This document shows positions 48,198 to 59,930 of a stretch of 64,000 bases of DNA, one piece after another. The DNA is from Branchiostoma floridae (Eukaryota; Chordata; Leptocardii; Amphioxiformes; Branchiostomatidae). The translations under genes and the position numbers were made by a program. The DNA is taken from contig NC_049987.1 of the NCBI RefSeq assembly GCF_000003815.2, positions 1,599,299 through 1,663,298 on the forward strand, in the 5' to 3' direction. The stretch's first letter is position 1. The number at the start of each line of letters is the position of its first letter. A model generated the notes under the pieces. That model worked only from the letters and a program-made list of their open reading frames with translations. It ran no database searches and had not been told where the DNA came from.

Positions 48198-48739
48198 TAT
48201 ATTGTTAGGCCCTTCTGTCTAGCGCACAAACTGCTATGTAATTCTCTTGGTTTCGGCGGCAGGGGTAAACTTTTACGCCCAGCCCATGATCTGCATTTGC
48301 ACAGTCTCAAGGGTCGAGTCTGTATTAGCTTTAAATATCGAGCTTTCATGTACAAGAGTAAGTATGTGTAATACCATTGTAGTCCCTCAATACATTACAG
48401 CTAAGATATGATTGCCTCAGTGTCTCACAGGAGAGATTGGTAGATCAGAAACGTTAAATGGGAATGCATTTACGGTATCACAAAACTATGAATATCTATG
48501 ACTTGGTGTGATTGAACCCAGCAAGATAAGCCAAAATTTATTGCTCTACACACACAAAACGGCTACAACCCTGATATATGATGCATGCTATCAGATACAT
48601 GATTTTATCCATACATGTAGTACGTGCAATATTTCAAAGTTAAATATTGGTAATACTAACCTAAAAGAAGTGAATGATGATTAATTAAATTATTAGAATG
48701 TCGTAATTGCTCACTTTTTATGCCTTTATATACGGGAGA

Positions 48740-49110
48740 AATCTTTAGGGACTGGGCAAAGACGGTAAACAGAGACATGGTAAGACGCCAGAAGAAGATT
48801 TTCATGCTGTTAGAGAACGTCCGCCTCGTCTTACTGCCATTAAACACGACGTCAATCATCCAACCGATGGATCAAGGCATTATCCGTACCTTCAATGCCA
48901 AGTACAGGTCGTACATGTCGAGATAAATCCTGCACATCATTGATATTGAAGAGAGTTTGATCTTCACCGCTTCCAAGCTGGCCAAAAGAACAAATCATGG
49001 TGCTGGGCACTCTCTACATAACCAGGGATGCCTGGCGTGACGTGGCTCCCGAAACCATCAGGAACTGTTTCCGGAAGGCCACTATGCAAACGTTTGTACA
49101 ATATTTACAC
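48740..49110 (+). pseudogene. Tigger/pogo transposase remnant (DDE_1 domain, C-terminal part)
   Basis: The frame contains FRDWAKTVNRDMVRRQKKI, then LPLNTTSIIQPMDQGIIRTF, the hallmark block of Tigger-type DDE transposases. After a stop and a frameshift come RDAWRDVAPETIRNCFRKA, the usual C-terminal block. The LLDNC.AH segment carrying the second catalytic Asp is missing, since MLLENVRLVLLP runs straight on, so an internal deletion has removed it. The enzyme family cuts and pastes elements at TA sites; this copy is dead. No inverted termini located. Confidence 0.85.
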
Positions 49111-49629
49111 AATATTGTAATGCTGTTATGCAGTTCTGAACTACTTTCATTCAAATAAGTGTAAGTGCAAAACAATAAGCAGAAATGTATAACCTCACGT
49201 CATGATATTGATCTCCATTTGTAAATAATGACACCTTGATAGCAATAATCAAATTCATTGTCAACTTTGTTGTTGATGTTTTGATGTTGAACGTATTACA
49301 GTGATCTTTGTAGCCTTTAGATTTTTCTGTACAACGTGCTGTACTCTATAAAAAAAAAATTAACAAAACTTGAAAAAAAAAGAGGCTGTCGGGATGAGCG
49401 TTGCTGAAGAGGAACACAGACCACTGATTTATAATTCATCTAACAATAGGATATCACGAGGATGTATGATGAAAGTGAAGGAAGACAAGACAGTACTAAT
49501 AGCAAAGCCTTTAATGGACACAGTACTCAGTAACAAGTAAATCATGATTAAGGTATCCCGGTAAAATAACCTAGTCAAAGGGCATGTTTCCGTGACACAT
49601 ACAGGTTGTTAAGTACAAAGTCAAGTACT

Positions 49630-52350
49630 GTTTGGTAATCGCAGGTGAGTGGAAATGGAGCGCGCTGTGATATGGAGAGAGCCATTACTGCTTCTTTTCA
49701 CATATGCATGTCTGAGACTCTTGAAGACTGCTGTTACGTACGCCATCCTGGAGACAGGGTATGACAACATCATGTTCTTCCGCGGCGGACACACCAGACT
49801 GCTGAGCGACAGTGATCCCCACACGACCGGCAGCGAGGTTGACCAACCTCGTCGGGCCGACATCACGGGATCAGAGGGCGGAAGGGACCTGAACGGAACC
49901 AGACAGAAACACCGACTGTCCGGACCATGACTGCCCGGGGGCACGCGGAGCTAGTGCGGCACTGACACTGATAGCCCGGACCAAGGCAGTATACGGTACG
50001 GTAGCGGCACCGACAGCGACTCCAACAGCACGGACCCCGACAGAGATTCCGGGCCAGAGTACGGCAGCAAATACAGGTCAGTGTGCAACGTACAGCGACT
50101 CCGACAGCACGGAGGGGGAAGTTGTTATTTTCCATAACTTGACATCAGAATATCCATCCTCTCATCCTGTAGGTCCTGTTTAACATCGCTTTATGTCTCT
50201 CCTCCTCCAGAAAAGGAAGTGTGCATACCTACAGGAGAACTGGAGGCAGTCTCTTCAAGAGGAGGCATCAATTCCAATCAGTAGGCTTTTGATCCATGAT
50301 AGTCAGAGCCTATTTAGAAAAGTGAACACCCCATTCGTTGACACCGGGTATGCCTACTCTATCCATTGCAAATAACACTACATGAATCTGGACACGCAGA
50401 AATTGGACACGCAGGGGCAGAAGAGCAAAGTAATTAAGAAAAAAATAACAACAGATGATCACGCAGAATGTGCGGTGGAGGTTTAGATGAATGAAGAGGC
50501 AATCACAGCCTTTAGAGATTGAAACCTTAGCCCAAACTGAAGGAGTTTACTGAAGGAGTTTTTACCTACCTCTTTACCTAGCTACATAAGTGACTTCTTC
50601 GGTCCCATTTTGAAAGATTCAGTCCAAAAAACAAAATCGCTAATGTGCCGAGTAAACAGGAAATATTGCTGTTTAAATGTGTACCTCCCACTATATCTCT
50701 AACTTTGATTGGTCAGCTGACGAACAATCAAATTTTCACCCGTGTTTACTAGAAATGCACTGTCGCCAAACGACAAAAGTTCCTTAGGGACGAGCTGAAA
50801 ATTCTCATTAATGAAGGCGATATGACCATCGTAAAGAAAATATATACAAGACCTACTTCATTGGAAAATAAAATCAAAACGAATTCAAACAAATATCACT
50901 GTGATAAATGGCAGAGAGCAGCCAGTGCTAAAACTAAGACAACAAATTCGAGTCTGAGACAAACAAAAACCATTCCTGAAGGATCCAGCCAACTATGCAG
51001 ACATAGCATCAGATCAAGTTTAAGAAGATGCTTTAAGAGCTTGGGGACAAAAACTGATGGGGAAACTGAAGATCAGATGAGAGACAGCTTCAAGACAGTA
51101 GGGACGACAAGGCATCTATCATATTGGGAGGACAAGGGTAGTTTGGTCAACAATGACTACATATTCTCTACCTTACGGACCTTTATAGAGTAATACTGTG
51201 GCTTCTAGGCTAATAGACGCTGTGCCATAGCTTCTCTGCCTCGCTTGCTTCACCAGACCTACCTGGTTGGAGGGGAAAGTCTGCTCTACTCTTTTTTTTT
51301 ATTCTACTTAAATAAATTTTTGGTTGATGACAATAAGAACTAAAATATAACTTATTCCCTTCTTTTGACAGGAAAAACCGAATGAAGCACATCCTGTGAA
51401 AGTGTGCAAACAGTGTCTCAGTTTGTCCAATTCCTGGGTGTGGCATGCTTATAGAAGACGTCCACATCCATACTATTGAAGACGGCAAACTCCATGCATT
51501 CCTCCAAATACAGGTATGTTTGTAATACCGTCATTTACTGTCCTTACAAAGGTTGGATTGCTCAATTTTAAATATGTCATTGTTTTTCCACCTTGTTTAT
51601 AGTTACAATTTGCCATGGTGTTTGGATACGTGTCCAAAACGTCATTTTCCAAACCCTAATCATCCTCAGTCCCCTGCAATGTGTTTTCATTGTATAACAT
51701 CATCAGCAGCATGGCAGAACTATATGTACCAAGACAATAACAATCTGGCATCATCAAGTTGTTGACACCGTGAGTGCCTGATGGACATTAAGTTGTCCAT
51801 GACATACCATGTCTATTGACTATCAACTATCTATTGTCGGTAGAACTCACCACAATGCACCTTTTGCTTTAATTTTCCTCAGGTGGGAACAGGTCTTTGG
51901 GATTTCGGTGAGAATATCCATTCCTTCAGGTAGAACACACCAGACATCACTAGGATGGTGAAGAGCCACACCACCATCACAGGGAAACACAACTTCCAGG
52001 TTTTGTTGTTGTCATCTGACAGAGACATGAGGCACAATCTCGGGTTCTTCCTGAAGCTGTCTTAGAACACGCTCCCCATGTCAATGTGAGAGACATTTGA
52101 AAAACTTTATGTTATTTTATTTTCAGTTCATGTATGCTTGACTCTTCTCTCTAGAACTATATACCTTTTTTTGTAAATTAATACCAATGGAGTAATTGCA
52201 AGCACAGTAATTACTAATGTCTAATAAACTATTATCCATAATTCCCTCTGTTGTTCAAAAACTTTACTATTGTGTCATTGGCCTTGCAGAATACAGCGCA
52301 TCAGTTCTGCTACTACACTATTTGCAGAGGAGATTGCCAACACAGGGATG
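49630..52350 (+). repeat. Segmental duplication copy 1 (decayed gene or element)
   Basis: Collinear with 55075-57680. Shared exon-like blocks are ETGYDN...FRGGHTRLL (49758-49800; copy 2 ETGYNP...FRGGHPRLL), an acidic Ser/Asp/Gly-rich stretch (49950-50070) and a CPIPGC exon at 51373-51510 with AG/GT borders. Further shared blocks are a non-coding gatggtgaagagccacacca region (about 51957) and the tctaataaac.attatccata block. Both copies have stops and frameshifts. Confidence 0.72.
51373..51510 (+). pseudogene. Small zinc-finger-like exon (CPIPGC), copy 1
   Basis: After ttgacag the frame reads KNRMKHIL, a stop, then KCANSVSVCPIPGCGMLIED and ends KLHAFLQIQ before gtatg. The His-X3-Cys...Cys-X4-Cys spacing resembles the end of an SP-RING/MIZ finger such as in NSE2, but the match is short and I treat it as tentative. 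Copy 2 at 56639-56780 has Ser at the position of this stop and a later stop of its own. Confidence 0.35.
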
Positions 52351-53470
52351 CAGACCACGTACCTACAAAAAGGCAGCACGTATTTTTAGGTGATATTTGT
52401 AATAAGTCTGAATTATTTTGAATAAAAGAATATCTAAGCCACAATAATTAAATTCTTTTTAAAAATTGACTAAGGAAATACTTATCTATTTGAATTTCTT
52501 TGGATATTTTAGAAACATTTTGAAAGAAACTGTACAAAAATATCTTTATTCACAATAAATGTGAAACCTTTGTGTAATTCTGTCACATTTACAAATATTT
52601 ATAAACTTTCCCAAATGGTAAAATTAGTCTATAGCCCTCATAAAAGTAAGCCCTATTGTTGCCTCTGTATATTTCTAGATTTCACTACTGGGCACTGGTG
52701 GATCCGTTGTGGTGGGCCATTGTTGCATGGCACCCAACCATATTTTGCAAGGATGTTTGAATTGCTATTTTCCCGGCCCACTGACCCATTTACAAAAAAA
52801 ATGGTAGAAAATGGTAAATAATGGTAGAATGCTGTTATCATTATTTTGAAACCTTTAGAAGTATTGAATTCCACATCTTGAATATTTGAAGTTTTAAATG
52901 ACCGAGGAAATATTTATAAAAAAAATTGAAACAGTGTTAAAAATATTTCTTAAGTATCAAATGTCCTAGACGTATAATTACAAAACTTTAAAATCAGTTC
53001 TAAACAATGGCAACAAACATCCGCACGGTGTCTTGGAATGGACTCTACAGCTTTGATTATTTTGAAGGGAATCGGGCATGTGATATATCTAAAATATATC
53101 TTATATTCATATATCTTCAAAACATTAAGAAAGGTACATGTAGTAGAAATAAATCTTGTCAGGTAGCTTATACATGTATTTTGTAATGAACCGTTTTCCT
53201 TATACACGTACTGTTATGTGTTGTTATGCAAACATTATATTTCTGACATTTTTTTTTCGCAGGTTCCAACAGGCAGTACATGAAGTGGAGAACACAGCAA
53301 GGTCTGACATGCAGCAGAAGGCATATCTCCTGGCTACGGTGAGTCACAAGCCGCTGTTCCTTTCGTCTTTGGATGGAACCTGGATGTGGTACAGTCATAA
53401 CCAGTCGCAGAGTGGGCGACATGGTGCGGACATTGAGTGACAGAAGAGGGGCCTCTTCCCTCTTTGACGC
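52350..53470. other. Spacer with possible decayed transposase exons
   Basis: Between duplicated segments. Exon-like pieces are at 52680-52810 (FTTGHWWIRC, then GTQPYFARMFELL) and 53262-53338 (RFQQAVHEVENTARSDMQQK followed by a gtgagt donor). They may belong to the KDZ transposase just downstream, but this is only positional. Confidence 0.35.
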
Positions 53471-53474
53471 CTGG

Positions 53475-53860
53475 GATATTCACCTTGTTCTGCCCACACG
53501 GAGTCTACTAGGAGTTCGGGGCCATGCGTAGCTATGAGTGTCCACGCCATCTATTTGAGATCCTCCAGACGTGCCTCACAAGTTGACTGCCCCAAGAATC
53601 GTGGTGCACGACAACAGCTGCCAACTACACAGGCATGCCATGAACAGGGATCCGCACTTTTTCAATAAGACTGTCTTCCTCGTATATAGGTTCGACTTCC
53701 TGGGGCATGTTGGATGCTTGATTGCTTGGATACTGTATGGACAGCTAGAGTGTTGCGCTGGGCATAGGGTCCATCAGCTCATAGTTCAACGAACATGCAA
53801 ACTCAGCTCGCGTACATGTCTCCGTCCAACTTCATGTTTCACACATCTTTGCTCCTGGAG
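53475..53860 (+). pseudogene. KDZ (Kyakuja-Dileera-Zisupton) transposase remnant
   Basis: In one frame from 53484 the sequence reads LFCPHGVY, a TAG, then EFGAMRSYECPRHLFEILQT. After a one-base frameshift it continues APRIVVHDNSCQLHRHAMNR then DPHFFNKTVFLVYRFDFLGH and VGC. The pattern C-HG...M..(E)xPRH...F..L, followed by (Y/H)DN.C.LHR..(L/M)NR.P.FF..T.F.V.RF....H.GC, is the conserved core of KDZ transposases, including the Asp of the catalytic set. Family membership is from memory. It is disabled by the stop and the frameshift. No intact termini identified. Confidence 0.8.
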
Positions 53861-53869
53861 AATATAGAT

Positions 53870-55059
53870 CGGCAAGAAAGCTGGATCGACGAGGATGGGC
53901 ACTCCGACGACCAGGATTCGTGAAGTTTCTGATACCCCTGGGAACAACTTATCAACCATTAGCAACAAGTCTGAGAGGCCAAACTAAGAAGAATGGAAGA
54001 CCATTCTCTAGACAGATTCGTTTGCCACAATATCAGCCCCTTCATCACAAAAGCCTACCGATTAACCCAAATTTGACAAGCTATGTTCAACGGTTCGGAG
54101 AATATGCCGATACATTTCTCAATTGAAGGCAGCGGTTGTCCCGAATGGGTTACTAGCGCGTCTACAGAAAAAATGCTGAAGACTGAGACGTAATTAAGGT
54201 ACGAGGTGGGAATATCCGGTTAGAGAAATATATATTCTGGGATACGTTTGGGGGCCAACGCTGTCTAAGCTAAGTATGTCACATCGCCTGCCACAAAATG
54301 GAAATAACAATTAGGCTGATAAAGAACAAAACAAATAATACTAGATGACTACATATGGCATATGACTACTACAATTTTGTTCATAATCTTTGGCTAAAAT
54401 TGACAACTCTCGCATTATCATTTTATTATAAATCCCTTGCCTCCATGTGGCCAAAAAAGGTATTCGGAACACTAAGCATATGTTCCACTTTTCACGAACG
54501 CACAGTTTCGTGAACTGATCCCATGCTACGTGAAGGTACTGACCTGGCGCAGACAACCGGGATGGGGCCAGCAGGGAAAGAGGCCAACCCGGTGGCCGAA
54601 TAGAGTGTTGCCATGGTCTTCGCTCGACAGAAGCAAAGGCATTAATATTTTCCACCTTTATAATAACAAATTTTCCCAACTTATCTATCTGCCCCTTGAT
54701 CTGTTGTTGTAGTTGCAAAGAAATGTTTCAGGCTCCATATGTATTGATACGTACCAATGTACATACGAAACAGGCTTGTTGATATAACCGTTTTTCCCTC
54801 TCCAAATTGACCAATTTGATATTCAAGTGACTAGATAAACCAAGGAAGATATAAAATCCTTTGGTAAACAGTACACAATGGACAATAAATTGCCAGATGA
54901 GCCATTCCAGAAATTTCAATTGTTTTGTGTTCCTGCTATCTTTTTGGTGCATTATGAAAGACTGGTATATTAGCTACATTAAAATTTCATGTGGCGATAA
55001 TTAACATTTCATAGAATTCGTCCAGTTTTTCTTTAAAAAAACAACTATGTTACTGCCTG
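53870..55059. other. No gene recognised
   Basis: Contains an acidic stretch just after the KDZ block (DEDGHSDDQDS, 53888-53920) and an open frame at 53920-54126 without recognised domain, then ordinary AT-rich sequence. Confidence 0.4.
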
Positions 55060-55074
55060 TTACAGACTTATGAC

Positions 55075-57680
55075 AAGGTGCCTTGAAGATTGTTGCCAAG
55101 TCCGCCATTATGGAGACAGGCTACAACCCCAGCACGTACTTCCGCGGCGGACACCCCAGACTGCTGAGGGAAAGTGGGCCTCACCTGACCGATCGCGAGG
55201 TTGACCAGTCCGGCCGGGCCCGACAGCACAGCGTCAGAGGGGAGGGGGGGGGGGGGGGGTTACAGTCCGGAGTACGACACTGATAGCCCGGAGGCACGCG
55301 GATTGCGGCAACAACCCCGACAGCCACGGCAGTCCGGTGTCTCAAGGCATACTACATCAACCCCGACAGACTGCATCCCGACAGACCCCATTCGGCAGCC
55401 AGGACCCCGACAGCCAGGGGCGAGTACTGGAGCGAGTCCGGGTCAGAGCACGGCGAGTCCGGGTCAAAGTTCGGAAGCGAGTCCGACAAGGCCCCCGACA
55501 GCCCGCTTATCTCCAGGAGGCGGGCAAAGAAGCTGCCAGCCTTCTTGATGAGTACACCAGTACCCAAAAGAATATACAAGCCAAAAGTGCTGTGGACTCC
55601 ATCGAAGCAAATACAAACTTGTTAGAATAATCCGTCTAAGACTAATCTGTAGAAAATACTACGCATTAATTAATTTCAAAGTTCACGCCTCAAAGCCGAC
55701 AGAGTGTCGTGAAAGAAAAAAAATGTATTCAAAGTTTTCGCCTTTTAGTAACTATCCATGGGATAGCTTTCCCCCGGCGGAGACGCCATGTTTGCTGTAA
55801 TTCCTTTGTTTTTTTGTGATCTCTTTCACAAAATTATGCGTCAACGATACTAATAGTCCTAGCTCAGAACTGTGAATAAGAAGACGGTTCGGTCAACCTT
55901 TTTTTTTTCTTTTGTTCTCAGTTCCATTTGCAGCCATTTGATTTGTGTAAGCGACATAGTGCAAATAGATAATTTTACCGACGGCATCTGACGATGTGTG
56001 CGAAGAGACGAAAATAATTGTGAAAGTGACATGTAAAAATAACTCAACTTGTACGTGTAAATATTTATATAGTTTGCCGAACCGTTTCATTTGTTCATCA
56101 CTATGATTTTAGTAGTCTTTGCCGCTAAGCTCTAAAAAAGGAAATACTTTGTAGATATTTTTTTACCGCCCGGCTCACACCGGCGACATTACGTACTCTG
56201 AAGACTTGATGTTTAGTGTGGTGAAATTATTTTCATTGACCTGAATAAATATTGATAACTTACTCTACTCCGGCGCGGAATTCAACAATCCATGGTCTCC
56301 GGAAATAGCTCAAATGGTTCAGCTTTGAGAGATACAATGACCAGAGACCACAAACAACAAGGAAGCTGAACTGAAAATAATGATGAAATTCCAAAACAGT
56401 GATAGTGCACATAATCTACCTTTTCTTAGCTACCTAAATTACTTCCTTGGTCCCGTTTTGAAAGATTAAGTCCAAAAGACAAAATATTTATTTATTTTAT
56501 ATATTCGCTCGGCTGTTTACGGACAGCCAGGGCTGCCCAACTAGCCATAGGCTATTGCCAAGGGCTAACCCTGAAGACAAAATAGCTGATGTGCCAACAG
56601 GAACTAAAATCTGAATTATTCCCTTCTATTGACAGGGAAGACTATATGAAGCACATCCTGTCAAAGTGTGAAAACATGGTCTCAGTTTGTCCAATCCCTG
56701 GGTGTGGCAAGCTAGTAGAGGATGTCTAAGTCCATAATAGAGAAGATGGATAACTCCATACATTTATCGCTAAATAATGTAAGTATATTGGTAATGCTGT
56801 CATTGATTGTCTCTATTAATGTTGAATTCCTCAGCTTTAAATATAAATCATTTATTTTTCCACTCTGGTTTATGATGTGGTCATGTTAAAGTTACCTTTT
56901 TTACTGTTACAATTTGTCATAGTGTTCGGGCATGTGTCAATGTCATTGTTCAAAATGTCATTATTTTACTTAACCTAATTATCACCATCCCCCTGCAATG
57001 TTTGTTTTACTGTAGAACAGCATTATGAACCGCTATGTTCCAGGAGATTAACAAACTGGCATTACCATGTTGTTAAAACTGAGTGCAGTGTAGATGTACA
57101 GAATTTCAAAGCATACCATATTTATTGACATAAAACTATCAATGGAATCTATTGTTGGTAGATCTTACCACAATACACAATTTTCTTTAATTTTCTCAGA
57201 TGGGAACAAGTCTAAGAAATTTCGTTGGGAAAATCTATTTTTTTTATGTACAACAAACCAGACATTACCAAGATGGTGAAGAGCCACACCATCACCACAG
57301 GTCAACATGACTTTCATGTCTCTGTGTTGCCATCTGAGACTTGTTGACATGAAACACAACCTCGTGTTGTTCCTGAAGCTGTTTTCAGGACACCCCACTC
57401 TTTTCAATGTGAAAGACATTTGAAAAACTTTATATTATTTTCATTTCATTTCATGTAAATTTATGTTTGACTCCTATCTCTAGAATTATATATCTATTTG
57501 CAAATTAATGCCCATTTGGTTAATTGCAGGCACGGTAATTACTAATCTTTAATAAACCATTATCCACAATTCCCTGAGTTGCTCTGAAACTTTACCACTG
57601 TGTTATGGACGTTGCATAATACAGCCTATCAGTTCTGCTGCTGCACTGTTTGCAGTGGGGATTACCACACAGGGTAAGTT
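55075..57680 (+). repeat. Segmental duplication copy 2
   Basis: Second copy of 49630-52350. It opens with the METGY..STYFRGGHPRLL block, then a Ser/Asp/Gly-rich acidic region that ends in a basic run (SESGSEHGESGSKFGSESDK followed by SRRRAKKLP, 55430-55540) and stops at 55628-55630. The remainder matches the 50550-52350 segment including the CPIPGC exon (56639-56780). A 12-G run at about 55245 and several stops mark decay. About 5.3-5.9 kb separate the copies. Confidence 0.7.
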
Positions 57681-57794
57681 TATTGTCGCCAACTTGAAAA
57701 ACAAGCTTTGTGCATTCTCCTTGTGGCAAAAAGTTAGTGCTTCAAGTAGGTTCCACCCTACAAGTGAGCAGCTAACATAAGTCAGGATACCGTC

Positions 57795-58620
57795 ATTGGA
57801 AATAAAGATGCTGCTGGGATGAACGTTGCTGATGATCTGCTTTCGGGAGGTAACGCTGCAAGTTACCTGACAACTTGATATCAAGATAGCTTCAGGTCAG
57901 ATGCCTCTGATGGACACGGTACACCTAGGCAAGGAGCAAAGGTATTCAGTAAAACGACGTGTGCAGCTTACTTCGAAACGGTGCGCGGAAACCACGTGGG
58001 AAGTCAACCCTGTACATTCCAGATCCGCGAGCCTTGGGCAGTGGGATCCCTTGTCATGGTATTTGAGGTGCTTGAAACCATAAACGAAGGTGGTTTCCTT
58101 GACAAGGGACAATACCTATGCTCTCGCAGACTGTGATGCTGAAGTCAAACTTACGTGATACTTCCAGCTGGTTCAGGCGAGAGTATTTGAGTCAGGTTCA
58201 GGGGAGTGTCACGTGCTGTACCTGTGCTCGTGCGACAACGCACGGGGACAGAACGACCGTCTGTCGGCCACAACCAATGCAGTGGTAAGTATTAACTATT
58301 GTTTCTTGAATTAGAAGTCCTGTGGTTGCCTGTAGTTCAAATTTGTCATTGTATATCTACCAACTGCCAGATGTGCTATACATCTCTGATACCTTACAGA
58401 CGGGTGTAAATAAGATCTGTGAGATTTTGACGTGCGGGACGAAGGTCTGTAATGCCTTGACGCCCGGGCAGCAGAACGCATGGTCAGTCCGCCACTCATG
58501 TCATGACTGCAGATGTGGAGGAAGAGGAACATGAAAAAGATGCTGTTGAACAGCTTCAAACAGACCCATTCCTCGCACCCGTTCTCGACGAAAAAAAAAC
58601 GTATGGTAAGAATTATCTAG
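57795..58620 (+). pseudogene. Unrecognised decayed exon cluster
   Basis: Open blocks in shifting frames include MPLMDTVHLGKEQRYSVKRR (57901 on), PWAVGSLVMVFEVLETINE (58030 on) and ECHVLYLCSCDNARGQNDRL (58205-58285, followed by a gtaagt donor at 58287). Part of 57800-57930 resembles 49390-49530 (GMSVAEE...KPLMDTVL). The CxC block could be an N-terminal zinc module of the KDZ-type element, but I cannot show this. Confidence 0.35.
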
Positions 58621-58872
58621 AACAATATCTGCTGTCAAAATTTGTTTAATCTTTTTACATTACTCGTAATTTCTTGTACAATTACACCATTCATCATTTC
58701 GTTTTGTTCTATTTCCAGGGAATCTGAAGCGTCGGGACGGCGGTAGGTTTTTCTGTTTGATGTGTAACAGCCGCCAAATGATTTGTTTTCATGTCGCAAG
58801 CTACAAGAAATTAATTTTTTTTAGTTGAATAGTTAATTTGTAGATACATGGCAGTCAATGCACATGTCTTCA

Positions 58873-59755
58873 TTTTGAGGCCCTCCACTTCTAAGTGCTA
58901 TAACTATAAAACAAAGTGCCTTAGGGCCACCAAATTTTCAGGACATAATTTCGACATAATATCTGACAAGTATGTGACGTTTGACGTTACGTTGACGTAA
59001 GATGACGTAATTATGACGTCATCAATTTGATTACATTGGCCAACCCATGAAAAATTGGTATTCTCAGAAAACTTCAAGTTATGCTGCAAAAATGTAACAA
59101 CAAGTGCAGATAACAGAATAATAATGTTTATTACAACTTGCGTTGCCAATAGCAACATCAATGACGTCAATATGACGTCATAAAATGACGTCATGCACAT
59201 CTAGTTGGGCTACGCCATATTATATCTACCACCTTGAATTTTTAAAAATACTTTTAAACTAAAAATACTTTTAAATACTTTTTTTAACAAATAATCACAA
59301 ATGGCAATGGAAATAGACTAAATTCATTCATTTAGATGGTTTTTGATGAAAAAAGACCAGGTAGTTACAAATTTTAAGGGATAATTAGCTTGTTATTCGT
59401 GATCTGGCCATTAGGTCCGCCATCTTGGATTTTGGGCTGATGACGTCATCAAATTAGCATAATTTATGCATATACAATTATGAAAGATATGCTGAATAAT
59501 ATAAGATTTTATTTATGTAACAAAATCGCAGTAATATATCAAATAAATGTGAAAAATACATAGTTAGAACCCATAATAGTGATTTTTGGCAAAACTGCCT
59601 GTCAACAAACGGTTGCCATGGCAACAAGAAATAAAGAAAAATTTTTTTTAAACTTCGTAAAATTGTTGCCAACAATATTTTAGGAAAACTCACCAAATTT
59701 GGTGGCTCTAGCGTAAGCCGTTCTGGCGTTATAGGACATCGAAGTTAGCGCGGGC
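58873..59755 (+). repeat. CRE-rich interspersed repeat, copy 2
   Basis: Collinear with 32004-32690 and longer, including ttgccatggcaacaag and ggtggctctagcgtaagccg at its end. It contains several TGACGTCA palindromes (59015-59195, 59440) and gtccgccatcttggat. It ends at a C-homopolymer directly beside the 3' end of the CR1-like LINE fragment. Confidence 0.8.
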
Positions 59756-59797
59756 CTCAACCCCCCCCCCCCCCTCCCCCAACTGAATAGGGTTAAG

Positions 59798-59930
59798 GCA
59801 CGTGGGATGAAAGACAACTCATGTCTTTTAGTTTTGCTAACCATTGTTGCGCGATAACGTCTTCTGCTGCGTAGACCGTAGTGAGTGTCCGTGGGGCTGG
59901 TGAAGAATGCCCAGAGAGGAGAAGACTCGT
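59798..59930 (-). pseudogene. CR1-like LINE reverse transcriptase, C-terminal tail (3' part)
   Basis: Read on the minus strand directly after the CACTA-like element: ESSPLWAFFTSPTDTHYGLR then SRRRYRATMVSKTKRHELSF and IPRALTLFSW. Joined to 62782-63064 across the insertion, minus one CGT/ACG copy, the frame is continuous (TLQD-ESSPLWAFF). It belongs to the same LINE copy. Confidence 0.8.
59928..59930 (+). other. 3-bp target site duplication (CGT), left
   Basis: CGT before CACTGCATG; the matching CGT is at 62782-62784. Confidence 0.85.
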
